Part shown: positions 24,933 to 33,743 of the stretch, piece by piece | Layout of the letters: each line of letters opens with the position of its first letter | How positions within the stretch are numbered: position 1 is the first letter of the stretch | Source: Peribacillus asahii | GTDB taxonomy: Bacteria > Bacillota > Bacilli > Bacillales > DSM-1321 | Length of the DNA: 64,000 nt | NCBI RefSeq assembly: GCF_004006295.1 | Contig: NZ_CP026095.1 | Coordinates: forward strand, 2,218,001 to 2,282,000 | Reading direction: 5' to 3' | The notes under the pieces: model-generated | What the model saw: only the letters and a program-made list of their open reading frames with translations | Databases searched by the model: none | Told to the model about the DNA's origin: nothing | Translations under genes and position numbers: made by a program

Positions 24933-26372
24933 TTATAAATCTTTACTTTCTATTTCTTCTGTTTTTAGAAGGGAGTGTACTTTTAGTTTACCATCTACCT
25001 TAGTTAGGTAATATAAAGTTTGGAATTTTTTATATTTTTTAGCGCCATTTCCATAAAAGATTTTATAATCCTCCTGAGTTGTAACCTTATAGCCTCCTTC
25101 TGCTTCCTGTAAATCAATTAAAGACATACTAATAAATTCTTCGGTAATCCCTCTCTTTTCAATTGATTTAAGGTACTCTTTCGCTTCACCTAAAGATGTA
25201 CCACTTGGGTCATGGTATGCCTCAGCTACGGAAATGTTACGACTATTAATCGCTTGAACTCCAGCGATATAGAAATCATTCATAAACTGAGAAACTTCAT
25301 CAACAAACTTTGTATCTGTTGAAGCTGCTACGTACTCGTATTCCTCTTCCTCTTCCTCTTCAAAGGCAAGGTCAATCCCTGATTCATCCGTTACTGGAAT
25401 CACATCAGTTTTGATAGTCTTGCCATTAACCTTCCTTTCTGCATGAAGTTTAATCGACCCATCCATATTTACTGGGCCAATACTTTCTAATTCATTTACT
25501 GTTTGCCCCGTACTTTTACCATTCACATATAAAATAGCATCATCATGATTAGAAGAAATAGAGACGTATTGACCGTCAAGTTGCAAATAAACCGAGAATG
25601 AGTTTCCATTACCCTCAGTTAAATTTATATTTTCTTCTTTAGTAATATCCCCATATTCACCTTTGAATGTACCCTTAAACTGATATTCTCCAGGAAAAAC
25701 AAATCCTATGGATACAGGTTCTTCAGCTGCTTGTATCTTTGTCACTTTCTTATCATTGACAAAGACCTCCGTATTAGGAAGATTAGAAGTTACCGTAAGA
25801 CTGAATGGGTAGAACTCTAGATAATATTGATCATAAAAGAGCCATTTTTTCTTATAATCTTTATTTAATATGACAAGATGGTTTCCGTGTTTATCTGTAA
25901 TAGGGATAGGAACAAATTCATGAGAATCGTCTAATTCATTTGCTTGCATTTTTAACTGATTATCGATTGTTGTAAAATTATTTTGTTTCGTAAGATATGA
26001 AATGTAGGAGGCCGCTTCTTTTTCAGAGATCGAATAGTTTTTTTGCCCCTTATTTATAATGGATGCTAGCTGCTTGGCATCTTTTTCTAAGACGGCTTTT
26101 TCAAATTCCTCTACTACTGACATTGGGTTAATAAGTGACGATATAGTCAAGTGAATCCCGATTAAAATGGCTAAGAAGATTAAACTTGTAAATACAAGGG
26201 TTTTACCTTTTTTTGATAGTGGTTTCCATTTCAAATTATTGAGTATTTTCTCAAAAGGAATTGATACTGAGATTTTTTTTACTTTATCCTGTTGCTCCTG
26301 ATTTTCCCTGCAGTGTCCACAGACTTGTTCATCCTTCCTTAAAGGCATTCCACAATTTTCACAGGATTTCAT
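24933..26372 (-). CDS. TcaA/YvbJ-like zinc-ribbon membrane protein
   Basis: A 479-residue protein when started at ATG 26372 (GGGAGAG site; an in-frame ATG 15 bases upstream is less likely). It has a zinc ribbon (CENCGMPLRKDEQVCGHC, residues 3-20) and one membrane segment (GKTLVFTSLIFLAILIGIHL, about 58-82). The long extracytoplasmic part has repeated PEGA-like beta modules (TVTSNLPNTEVFVNDKKVTK and YVSISSNHDDAILYVNGKST), an acidic run (EEEEEEEYEY) and a C-terminal NTF2-like domain. This is the layout of YvbJ and TcaA, envelope proteins linked to glycopeptide response. It converges with the zincin gene. Confidence 0.85.
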   Translation of the reverse strand: MKSCENCGMPLRKDEQVCGHCRENQEQQDKVKKISVSIPFEKILNNLKWKPLSKKGKTLVFTSLIFLAILIGIHLTISSLINPMSVVEEFEKAVLEKDAKQLASIINKGQKNYSISEKEAASYISYLTKQNNFTTIDNQLKMQANELDDSHEFVPIPITDKHGNHLVILNKDYKKKWLFYDQYYLEFYPFSLTVTSNLPNTEVFVNDKKVTKIQAAEEPVSIGFVFPGEYQFKGTFKGEYGDITKEENINLTEGNGNSFSVYLQLDGQYVSISSNHDDAILYVNGKSTGQTVNELESIGPVNMDGSIKLHAERKVNGKTIKTDVIPVTDESGIDLAFEEEEEEEYEYVAASTDTKFVDEVSQFMNDFYIAGVQAINSRNISVAEAYHDPSGTSLGEAKEYLKSIEKRGITEEFISMSLIDLQEAEGGYKVTTQEDYKIFYGNGAKKYKKFQTLYYLTKVDGKLKVHSLLKTEEIESKDL

Positions 26373-26387
26373 AGTCACTCTCCCCAT

Positions 26388-26850
26388 AAAAAATTTTTTT
26401 AAGTATCCAAAGTTTTCATTTGAAATAAATAGTGTTTAACTAATTGTAAATATATGTATTAATATAGACAATGTAATGAATCTAGAACTCTTTAACGATA
26501 GTGAAATGGTATTATTTTACTATCGTTAAAGGGTGCTTCGAAAAGTGTGGCTCTTATTTCTTGTTCAAGTAACAGAAGGCTTGATTTTCTTTTATTACGC
26601 TACCCCTTATTCAAGAAAAGGGCGCGTTTATCGAGCAACGCGTCTTTTTGTATAGGGACAGATTGTTGAGTAACGCATTCTCAAAGCGTTGGAAATTAAT
26701 ATTAAATTTTTTAGAAGAGATTGTGAAGGAATGTACTTAAAGTAACCGGCAGGTTAATTCAACACTCTTAAAATACGGTAATTGAATTATAATGATATTC
26801 ATATAGAGTGACGTAGTGATTTTACTCTAAACTATATTCAGGAGGTGAGT
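26388..26850. other. Intergenic region with inverted repeats and family A/B fragments
   Basis: No gene seen. A perfect 13-bp inverted repeat CTTTAACGATAGT (26490-26502 with 26519-26531, 16-base loop) is followed by a GCGCG/ACGCG hairpin with TCTTTTT near 26622-26650. Family B sequence (TGTACTTAAAGTAACCGGCA) occurs at about 26732-26760. Confidence 0.5.
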
Positions 26851-26854
26851 ATCT

Positions 26855-27376
26855 GTGGATTTTCTCAATGACTTTTTTACTTGGGCGTTTGAAAGGCATC
26901 ACAATATCCTAAGTTGGTATATTCGCCCACTATTTTTATTACCGTTTTGCTATTTTGCCTATAAAAGAAGTATCAAAGGAATAATAATTACTTTAGTTGC
27001 ATTAGCTACAAGTATGTTTTGGTTCCCAAAACCTACAACGGTGAATCCAAAAGTGGAAGCTTTTTTGGAAATGGAAATGGATTATTTGTTTGGTGAATGG
27101 GATTTTGTTAAGATTGCGTTGTCCTCATTGGTTCCAGTGACAATGTTTGCTTTAGCATATGCGTTTTGGAAACATTCTTGGAAGTATGGGATACTCGTCA
27201 TTAACTTAATTGCTATACTTAAAGTTCTATGGAGTTTATATGCAGGTGATGGTTCAGGTGTATCAGTCATTTTACCAGCTTTTATTGGATTAATAATTTG
27301 TAATTTAGTTATTTGGATTGCTTACAGAGTTGTGAAAAAAGGAAATAATGATAAATCAACAGATACTAATTTTTAA
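26855..27376 (+). CDS. Multi-pass membrane protein of unknown function
   Basis: GTG 26855 sits a few bases after a near-perfect AGGAGG. The 173-residue protein begins MDFLNDFFTWAFERHHNIL and has about five membrane segments (for example GIIITLVALATSMFWFP, LVPVTMFALAYAFW, VILPAFIGLIICNLVIWIAY). It ends in a polar tail KKGNNDKSTDTNF. The conserved-looking aromatic and His residues at the start are notable. No family is recognised with confidence. It is followed by a family A repeat whose hairpin may end transcription. Confidence 0.75.
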   Translation: MDFLNDFFTWAFERHHNILSWYIRPLFLLPFCYFAYKRSIKGIIITLVALATSMFWFPKPTTVNPKVEAFLEMEMDYLFGEWDFVKIALSSLVPVTMFALAYAFWKHSWKYGILVINLIAILKVLWSLYAGDGSGVSVILPAFIGLIICNLVIWIAYRVVKKGNNDKSTDTNF

Positions 27377-27397
27377 ATTAATTACTTGTACTTCTTC

Positions 27398-27467
27398 TGC
27401 AATCGGGCGCAATTCTGTAGCATGAATTGCGCTCTTTATTTTTGTGTCGGGCCATTTAATTGAATAA
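27398..27467 (+). repeat. Family A hairpin repeat (well preserved)
   Basis: GCAATCGGGCGCAATTC...GAATTGCGCTCTTT forms a stem followed by T-rich sequence, then CGGGCCATTTAATTGAATAA. It is placed just after a stop codon and could double as a terminator. Confidence 0.65.
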
Positions 27468-27569
27468 GAACAGAGTTGCTTTTATGCTGTTTACTTTAGA
27501 TTTCTATGTTTTTCTTGAATCTATCTACTCGATTGTTATAATGAGTGCAATAATTCTGAAAGAAGAGTG

Positions 27570-29024
27570 ATGATTATGAATACTGATTTTCTCCCTAATG
27601 ACTCTTTTATTGAACCTAGTGGTCAAAATGTTGCCGAAGTTAAAAGCCTAATTACAAAAGTTATGGATTTGGTTATAGAGAATTGTGCTAATTCTGAGCA
27701 ACGTCAATCTTTATTTCAATTAGAAAATTATAATTTTGGTGAGTTTCCTATACAAGGGACTACTAATGAAGATATTCTTATACAATTACAAGATATTTTA
27801 AGAAATTCAATGAATCCTCTAACTCCTAACTATATTGGTCACATGGACTCAATACCTACTTTAATTTCCTGTTTGGGTGAATTTGTAACAACGGCTATTA
27901 ATAACAATATGTTGAGTCTTGAAATGTCACCAGTATTTTCTCAAATGGAAGTTCAAGTGCTTCAAAAAATTGCACAAATGTTTGGTTTTAACGAACAGGG
28001 TGGGGGAGTAATGACTAGTGGAGGTAGTCTTGCTAACCTTCAAGCTCTTTCAGTCGCTCGAAATCATAAATTAAAAGTTAAAGAGGCAGGATTAACTGGA
28101 TTAATAGAACAGCCAGTTATTTTAGTATCAGAAGCGAGTCATACTTCTCTTCATAAAGCAGCAATGTTATTAGGATTAGGTACATCTAGTGTAATCGCTG
28201 TTAAAAGTAATCAGAATTCTCAGATGGATACCTCAGATTTGGAGAAAAAGATTATTAATTTGTTTGAAGAAGGGAAAAAACCTTTTGCAGTGGTGGCAAC
28301 GGCTGGAACCACTGTAACGGGTAGTATTGATCCCATCTTATTCATTGCAGAAATAGCAGAGAAGTATGGGCTATGGTTACATGTAGACGCTGCTTATGGA
28401 GGGGCATTAGTGTTTTCAGAGAAGTATCGTCAACTTCTTTCTGGTATAGAAAGGGCAGATTCTATAACTTTTAACCCTCAAAAATGGATGTATGTTGCAA
28501 AAACATGTGCTATGGTTTTATTTAAGAATCGTGAATTGTTGGAAACTGATTTCCGAATTTCTGCTCCATATATGAATGATACAAATTTTACAAATTTAGG
28601 TGAAATTAGTGTTCAAGGCACTCGTCATGCTGACATTTTAAAGTTATATTTGTCTCTTCAACACATTGGATTAAAAGGTTACGACCAACTATTGAATGAA
28701 AGTTATTTATTAGTCAAGGAATTTGTAGAACAAGTAAAAAAACGCTCCTACATAGAACTAGCCAGTGAACCTGATACAAATTTATGCTGTTTTAGAGGAA
28801 AACCAAAATACCTCGATTCAAAACAATGGGACCAATGGAACTTAGAGTTGCAACAGTTTCTGCTTAATGAAGAAGGCGTATTTTTCTCCTTTCCAACTTA
28901 TAGAGGAGCACGGTGGTTAAGAGCAGTTCTATTAAATCCTTATACTTCAATCGAAACTATACAAAAAATATTTGAGAAGATAGATGAATTTTATAAAAAT
29001 CACCATAGTTATAATGTGCTCTAA
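27570..29024 (+). CDS. PLP-dependent group II decarboxylase
   Basis: A protein of about 484 residues of the aromatic-L-amino-acid/glutamate/diaminobutyrate decarboxylase family. Visible landmarks are NPLTPNYIGHMDSIPT, VMTSGGSLANLQALSVARN (cofactor phosphate site), VSEASHTSLHKAA, WLHVDAAYGGALVFS (Asp binding the pyridine nitrogen) and SITFNPQKWMYVAKTCAM, whose lysine carries PLP. The C-terminal domain includes FFSFPTYRGARWLRAVLLNP. The start could be GTG 27567, ATG 27570 or ATG 27576; AGAAGAG spacing favours 27570. The product would be an amine and CO2. The amino acid is not predictable, and the gene stands alone. Confidence 0.88.
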   Translation: MIMNTDFLPNDSFIEPSGQNVAEVKSLITKVMDLVIENCANSEQRQSLFQLENYNFGEFPIQGTTNEDILIQLQDILRNSMNPLTPNYIGHMDSIPTLISCLGEFVTTAINNNMLSLEMSPVFSQMEVQVLQKIAQMFGFNEQGGGVMTSGGSLANLQALSVARNHKLKVKEAGLTGLIEQPVILVSEASHTSLHKAAMLLGLGTSSVIAVKSNQNSQMDTSDLEKKIINLFEEGKKPFAVVATAGTTVTGSIDPILFIAEIAEKYGLWLHVDAAYGGALVFSEKYRQLLSGIERADSITFNPQKWMYVAKTCAMVLFKNRELLETDFRISAPYMNDTNFTNLGEISVQGTRHADILKLYLSLQHIGLKGYDQLLNESYLLVKEFVEQVKKRSYIELASEPDTNLCCFRGKPKYLDSKQWDQWNLELQQFLLNEEGVFFSFPTYRGARWLRAVLLNPYTSIETIQKIFEKIDEFYKNHHSYNVL

Positions 29025-29029
29025 ATTTC

Positions 29030-29235
29030 GAGCAAGGACCCTGTCGGGCAGCATAAACTGACATCCACCTCATGGAAAGGTTGGACGAAGGAATTTTGGA
29101 GCGAAGACTCTGTGAGACATGGGAGGGTTGACCTCCATGAGAGACGTGGAGACCACTAGTGCAACTATAATTTAACTGGATACCCACTTATTGGATAAAG
29201 GTGGTTAAGTGGCTAAAGGTTTTTTTACTCCTTGG
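29030..29235 (+). ncRNA. Structured segment, possible ncRNA or IS200/IS605 right-end remnant
   Basis: This GC-richer stretch after the decarboxylase has several local helices: ACCTCCATG with CGTGGAG around 29132-29155, and a terminator-like CCACTTA...TAAGTGG near 29187-29215 followed by T7. It also contains GGAGCGAAGACTCTGTGAGAC and GGAGACCACTAG. The style resembles the non-coding 3' ends of TnpB-type elements, but no TnpB gene is present. A 43-codon frame also runs through it. The class is unassigned; the RNA reading is a guess. Confidence 0.3.
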
Positions 29236-29402
29236 CTCCAAAAATATCCTTCACTTCCCTCTAATCCCAATAAGAGAATGACTAACACCTGTAAGCGACT
29301 TTAAAATTCTAAGAAAACAGGAGAAAACAAGAGATATTCCTTATTTTATAGAGGGAGTTTAATTGAATAAGGACATTATCAATCAGGGAGAATAGTCCAG
29401 AG

Positions 29403-29779
29403 GTGGTAATAGTTCGCGGGAAAATAGTCATAGTGTTTGTTGGATTACTCTTGGTAGGATGGAATGGAGTTCCCAAAAATGAATTGCTTGAAGAAACATT
29501 ATATACAAGATACCATTCTTATCTCGACCAAACCTATTCAGATTTTATCCTGTGTCTCAAAATAGATAAAATCGAAAGAATAGAGGGTGATACTCGCAGA
29601 CATATCGTTAATGCAAGTGCGTTAAATTACGACGGGCATCATGGAGATGTTCCCTATGATAGAGAATTCATATCACATTGACTGACACTCCAGAAAAGGG
29701 CGTTGAAATCAATAAAGTTACAATACAAAAAGGTATTTCTGAAAAGGAAAGTCTTAAACAATGTAGAAAGGGAAACTAA
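29403..29779 (+). pseudogene. Small exported protein gene with frameshift (DUF3888-like)
   Basis: GTG 29403 opens a frame with a hydrophobic N-terminus (GKIVIVFVGLLLVGW) and then YHSYLDQTYSDFILCLKIDK. It ends at 29681 after DREFISH. A shift of frame near 29662 continues sensibly as RIHITLTDTPEKGVEINKVT and stops at 29777-29779. The combined ~125-residue pattern of a signal sequence followed by a domain ending ITLTD... recalls DUF3888-type secreted Bacillus proteins, a tentative match. Next to it lies an insertion sequence sitting in a terminator. Confidence 0.45.
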
Positions 29780-29821
29780 AAATCTTGTTCACCTAACGGG
29801 TAGATTTAATGGAGCAACGAA

Positions 29822-29841
29822 AAAAGCCTAATTTCTCAATT
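29822..29841 (+). terminator. Left arm of a terminator split by an IS3 element
   Basis: AAAAGCCTAATTTCTCAA here is the inverse of TTGAGAAATTGGGCTTTTT at about 31295-31313. Without the IS between them they would form a strong terminator for the upstream gene. Confidence 0.7.
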
Positions 29842-29877
29842 TGAAGTGACCCCAAAAAGTTAGACACGGTTATTTCA

Positions 29878-30688
29878 TCAGGCAGCTTGCTCAAAATGAG
29901 TTCGATATTGTATCGGACTCATTTTTAATTTTACCTTTATCCGTTTCGTATTATAGTATTCTATATATTTTTCCAATTCTTGTTTAAAATGTTCTACACT
30001 TTCAAATTCTTTGAAGTAGAGAAACTCTGATTTCATAATGCCAAAGAAATTCTCCATCACGGAATTGTCATAACAATTCCTTTTACGAGACATGCTTTGT
30101 AGGACACCTCTTTCTTGAAGCGCATGACGATACTGCTTCATTTGATAGTGCCAGCCTCGATCAGAAATGCAGGAGTAGTTGATGATTCTCTGGCAGACGC
30201 TCTAATGCCTTCACTAACATCTCTGAAACAAGTGAATAAGTCGGTCGTGAACCGATGGTATATGTAATAATCTCACCATTAAATAAATCTAATATAGGCG
30301 ATAAATAGAGCTTTTCTCCAAATAATTTAAATTCCGTAATATCTGTTACCCATTTTTCGTTCGGGACGTCCGTTGTAAATTGACGGTTTAAATGATTCGG
30401 CGCTATTTTACCTACAGTACCTTTATAAGATTTATATTTTTTCATACGTACAAGGCATTTCAACCCTAGCCCCTTCATGATACGTTGAACCTTCTTATGA
30501 TTTACTTTCTTTCCACGAATCGCTAGCTCATCACAAATACGACGGTAACCGTAATGACCTTCATGTTCTTCATAAATGGACTTAATTTCAGCTTTTAAAT
30601 CGGCATCTGAATCCGGACGATTCATACGCTTTGCTAAATCATAATACGTACTGCGTGGAATGCCAGCGAGCTTTACAAGTGCTTTCAC
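29878..30688 (-). pseudogene. IS3-family transposase OrfB, frameshifted
   Basis: Two minus-strand pieces make one DDE transposase. 30161-30688 (KALVKLAGIPRSTYYDLAKR, YGYRRICDELAIRGKKVNHK, NEKWVTDITEFKLFGEKLYL) ends HQLLLHF. 29878-30141 resumes with MKQYRHALQERGVLQSMSRK and NSVMENFFGIMKSEFLYFKE. At the junction the expected LLLHSDRGWHYQMKQ is recovered by removing one T near 30160, so a single-base insertion inactivates it. The catalytic Asp of HSDRG lies at the break. The start at 30688 follows OrfA. Confidence 0.88.
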
Positions 30689-30714
30689 CGAGTGCTTATG
30701 CCTTAACTCGTAGA

Positions 30715-31248
30715 CTACTTGCGCTTTGTCTTGTTTGATGATTTTTCCTTGTTTTGAACTAAGGCATTCAACTTTTTTAAGTACTCGTTTTCCATTTCTA
30801 GTTGCTTAATTCGAGCTTCAAGTGCTTCGACAGATCCCTCAGTTGATAGTGTTTTTAGTTGTTTTTTCCCTTCTTTTTTCATAGTTGGACGCCCCTTTTT
30901 CTTTGACTGAAGGGCATCTATACCTTGTGCTTCAAGTTTTCTCTTCCAAGTTCTTATATTAGAAGGGCTTGGAATAGTAAAAATCGCAGCTGTTTCATAA
31001 CTAGACGTACCATTTTCAGTCATATATTTTAGTACATTTAGTTTAAACTCTAATGTATAGCTTGTATAGGGTTTAGCATATACGCTCAAACCGTTGTGTT
31101 CATAATGTCTGATCCATTCAGTAAATGTAGACTGATTAATACCAAGAGATTTAGCCATATCCTTGGCACTTTCTTTACCATTAAAATAATGTTCAACAGC
31201 TTCATTTATTTCTTCTAAAGTAAATTTAGACATAAAAATACACCCCAA
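30715..31248 (-). CDS. IS3-family transposase OrfA (long form)
   Basis: A 177-residue protein with two successive helix-turn-helix units (FTLEEINEAVEHYFNGKESA and EFKLNVLKYMTENGTSSYET) and a C-terminal coiled coil (EALEARIKQLEMENEYLKKL). This longer OrfA is typical of the IS150/IS2-like branch. ATG at 31248 or 31233 is possible; the second (MSKFTLEEINEAV) fits family starts well. It binds the element ends. Its partner OrfB is frameshifted, so the element cannot move on its own. Confidence 0.85.
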   Translation of the reverse strand: MGCIFMSKFTLEEINEAVEHYFNGKESAKDMAKSLGINQSTFTEWIRHYEHNGLSVYAKPYTSYTLEFKLNVLKYMTENGTSSYETAAIFTIPSPSNIRTWKRKLEAQGIDALQSKKKGRPTMKKEGKKQLKTLSTEGSVEALEARIKQLEMENEYLKKLNALVQNKEKSSNKTKRK

Positions 31249-31294
31249 TTATTAGATGTTGTGTCTAATAATTGGGGTGCAGTTCAATTTTAAT

Positions 31295-31313
31295 GTTGAG
31301 AAATTGGGCTTTT
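31295..31313 (+). terminator. Right arm of the split terminator
   Basis: TTGAGAAATTGGGCTTTTT pairs with the arm at 29822-29841. Confidence 0.65.
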
Positions 31314-31569
31314 TATATTTACTTATAGTGCAAAATAGCGTTTAAAAAGTGTGTAATTTATCTCTTAAAGTCACAGATAGACAGAATATTTGTTTATACA
31401 TCATGTAACGGAAACGACCGTTTTTGTGACGGTAAGAGTAAGAAAAACCATTTTACATTTATATCCATCTATATGGCCGTTTACGGACTTATCTCGGACA
31501 TACCCCAAGAACATTTGAAGTTAAAAAGGAATAAAGAAGATCGAAGTACAGAAATTTGTTCTAGTAATA

Positions 31570-31598
31570 TTGACAAATTTCAAAAAAATGGATATAGT
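31570..31598 (+). promoter_or_regulatory. Consensus sigma-A promoter of the tetR-ABC operon
   Basis: TTGACA (31570-31575), an exact 17-base spacer, and TATAGT (31593-31598). It lies 50 bases before the TetR start codon. Confidence 0.85.
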
Positions 31599-31607
31599 AA
31601 AATAAAA

Positions 31608-31621
31608 ACCGGACGTTCGGT
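31608..31621 (+). promoter_or_regulatory. Probable TetR operator
   Basis: ACCGGACGTTCGGT: arms ACCG and CGGT around GACGTT, flanked by AAAA and TGTTTT. It overlaps the likely transcription start just downstream of the -10 box, the right place for autorepression by the adjacent TetR-family gene. Confidence 0.65.
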
Positions 31622-31647
31622 ATGTTTTTGTTTGGAGGCTAATAAGT

Positions 31648-32313
31648 ATGGCGAAAAAATATAATTCACAAGCAACGATTGAAACCATTTTGTCTGTTTC
31701 CGCAAAACTTTTTCTGGAAAAAGGATTTGATAAAACCAGTATAAAGGATATCGCGGAAACTGCAGGAATATCCAAAGGGGCTATTTACCATCATTTTCAA
31801 TCCAAGGATGAAATCATCAATGCCGTTACGGAAATGCAGGCACAAAGCGTAGAAAATATGATAAAGGGTTGGTTATCTGAAATGGGGTCTTGTACTGGAA
31901 AAGAAAAGCTAATTACTCTTTTGCATAAGAGCTTTTCCAGCCAAGAGGTACACTATTTGGACGATGTGATGGGTTCACGCATAAAAAGTCCAGAATTTGT
32001 AGTGTCATATATGCAGGACTGCGTAAACAAAGACTCTGCACTCATTACTGAAATCATAAAAGAAGGAATAGCAGATGGCTCACTTATTACTGATTATCCC
32101 GAAGAATGTGCAGAGGTTTTTTTACTATTGATGAATATTTGGTGCGACCCTGTTGTTTTTAAGTGTAACCATGCCAAATTAGCCATGCGTTTGAAATTTT
32201 TGCAACATATGATGAAATCAATCGGAATGGATATATTGAATGATGATTTGCTTGAAAAGATAAAAGAATTATTGCAAAGGTTATATCCAGAGGAGAACAA
32301 AACAAATGAATAA
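31648..32313 (+). CDS. TetR-family transcriptional regulator
   Basis: A 221-residue regulator with a standard N-terminal TetR DNA-binding domain: IETILSVSAKLFLEKGFDKT, SIKDIAETAGISKGAIYHHF, then QSKDEIINAV. The all-helical C-terminal ligand domain is divergent. ATG 31648 follows GGAGG with good spacing. The next gene starts before this one ends (32306), so the regulator is first in an exporter operon and very likely represses it through the ACCG/CGGT site. The inducer is probably a compound the exporter expels; its identity is unknown. Confidence 0.9.
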   Translation: MAKKYNSQATIETILSVSAKLFLEKGFDKTSIKDIAETAGISKGAIYHHFQSKDEIINAVTEMQAQSVENMIKGWLSEMGSCTGKEKLITLLHKSFSSQEVHYLDDVMGSRIKSPEFVVSYMQDCVNKDSALITEIIKEGIADGSLITDYPEECAEVFLLLMNIWCDPVVFKCNHAKLAMRLKFLQHMMKSIGMDILNDDLLEKIKELLQRLYPEENKTNE

Positions 32314-33049
32314 TATTTCTGCTGTAAAAGTCGAAAACCTTACAAAAACCTTTGATGGAAATGAAGTAATAAAAAATTGCAATATGAATGTGCAAAAAGG
32401 TACTATTTATGGTTTTTTAGGTGCAAATGGAGCTGGAAAAACAACGGTATTTAAAATGCTGTCTGGCTTGCTTACACCGACAATGGGGAATGCACAAGTT
32501 TTAGAAATGGATGTTAGGTCTCAACGAAGTGAAATTTTAAGAAATATTGGAACGATCATTGAAACTCCTGTATTTTATGAGCATTTATCAGCAACTGAAA
32601 ATTTAGAAATACACCTTGCCTATATGGAAGATAATGACACGGATATAGCCTCTGTTTTAACTAAAGTCGGATTAAATGACACAGGCAAACAGCCTGTTTC
32701 AAAATTCTCTCTTGGTATGCGTCAACGATTAGCCATTGCAAGAGCTATCATTCATAAACCTAAATTGTTGATTTTAGATGAACCCATTAACGGACTAGAT
32801 CCAATTGGAATTAGAGAAATGAGAGAATTGTTCCTTGATCTTGTTAAAAATCAAGATATGACTTTATTGATTTCCAGTCATATTTTATCGGAAATTGAGC
32901 ATATTGCTGATACCATTGGGGTGATTGTAAACGGCACTGTTATACGAGAGATTTCTTTGGCCGAAGTAAAGGCAGAATCCCCGAATGGTCTCGAAGAGTA
33001 TTTTATGGATATCATGACCGGGAGGATAAGCAATGATAAAACTTATTAA
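32306..33049 (+). CDS. ABC exporter ATP-binding protein (BcrA-like)
   Basis: A 247-residue ABC ATPase: Walker A GANGAGKTTV, signature SLGMRQRLAIARA, Walker B LLILDEPINGLDPIG and H-loop ISSHILSE. The pattern resembles the bacitracin/lantibiotic-export subgroup (BcrA). It overlaps tetR by 8 bases and the permease by 17, so the genes are translated as a block. It would power the ABC-2 permease that follows, removing a toxic compound or peptide from the membrane. Length is slightly short for BcrA, whose C-terminal extension is missing. Confidence 0.88.
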   Translation: MNNISAVKVENLTKTFDGNEVIKNCNMNVQKGTIYGFLGANGAGKTTVFKMLSGLLTPTMGNAQVLEMDVRSQRSEILRNIGTIIETPVFYEHLSATENLEIHLAYMEDNDTDIASVLTKVGLNDTGKQPVSKFSLGMRQRLAIARAIIHKPKLLILDEPINGLDPIGIREMRELFLDLVKNQDMTLLISSHILSEIEHIADTIGVIVNGTVIREISLAEVKAESPNGLEEYFMDIMTGRISNDKTY

Positions 33050-33743
33050 ATTGGAATTGAGAAGAAACAACATTCGTACTTATGTAATTGCCAGCATTAT
33101 GATTGCTATAGTCATGTTAGGTTTCCTCTATCTTTTTGCCTATGCGCCAAAGCTAGAGCCAAACGATAAAGATTTAGAGATTTTTTTAGGATATAACAAT
33201 CTGATCCCTTTGTTTGGTGTATTAAATATGGCGGCTTTTTGCGTCCTATCAGCTGTTATGTATTCTAAATTTATAGTCGAGGATTATTCTGGAAATAGAC
33301 CTGTTTTACTTTTTTCATACCCGATAAGCAGAAAAAAGATCTTATTTTCAAAATTAAGTGTTGTTAGCATATTTACGATTATTTCAATGATTATTAGCAA
33401 TCTCATTATTTTTTTGATATTTGGTATAACCGAAAAAACTATGCATCTTGTCAGTGGAGGCTTTACGGCTGCTATTATGCTACAAGCTATAAAAATTACA
33501 GTTGTCATGGCCATTATAGCCGCATGTATAGGAATTATAGCAACGGGCATTGGATTTATTAAGAAATCAGTTCCTACTACCATTGTTTCGGCTGTTCTCT
33601 TGGCTTCGCTGATGTGCAATATTGTGGTAAACACCACTTCAAGTATAACGTTCATGTATATATTCAGTTTGATTATGATATTTGTCGGAATAATCTTTTC
33701 TGTAAATCTGATTCACAAAGTAAATCATATGGAGGTAGAGTAA
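33033..33743 (+). CDS. ABC-2 type permease subunit
   Basis: A 236-residue membrane protein with six predicted segments, for example YVIASIMIAIVMLGFLYLFA, LFGVLNMAAFCVLSAVMY and MYIFSLIMIFVGIIFSVNLI. The cytoplasmic loop YPISRKKILFSKLSVV is typical of ABC-2 permeases. ATG 33033 is preceded by GGGAGGA within the ATPase gene. It pairs with that ATPase. A tiny membrane protein gene starts at the very next base after its stop codon. Confidence 0.87.
   Translation: MIKLIKLELRRNNIRTYVIASIMIAIVMLGFLYLFAYAPKLEPNDKDLEIFLGYNNLIPLFGVLNMAAFCVLSAVMYSKFIVEDYSGNRPVLLFSYPISRKKILFSKLSVVSIFTIISMIISNLIIFLIFGITEKTMHLVSGGFTAAIMLQAIKITVVMAIIAACIGIIATGIGFIKKSVPTTIVSAVLLASLMCNIVVNTTSSITFMYIFSLIMIFVGIIFSVNLIHKVNHMEVE

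Larger units (their letters stand above)
29842..31286 (-). mobile_element. IS3-family insertion sequence (frameshifted) inside a terminator loop
   Basis: Left end TGAAGTGACCCCAAAAAGTT and, inward from the right, TGAACTGCACCCCAATTATT are imperfect inverted repeats; TTAGACAC follows in both. The element is flanked by a 3-bp direct repeat ATT (29839-29841 and 31287-31289), the expected IS3-type target duplication. OrfA and OrfB are on minus, and OrfB carries a frameshift. The insertion point is the loop of an intrinsic terminator. Confidence 0.85.

Noticed and set aside
31473..31664. 63-codon frame overlapping the tetR promoter
   Set aside because: It runs through the consensus promoter and operator and ends inside tetR; no ribosome binding site.
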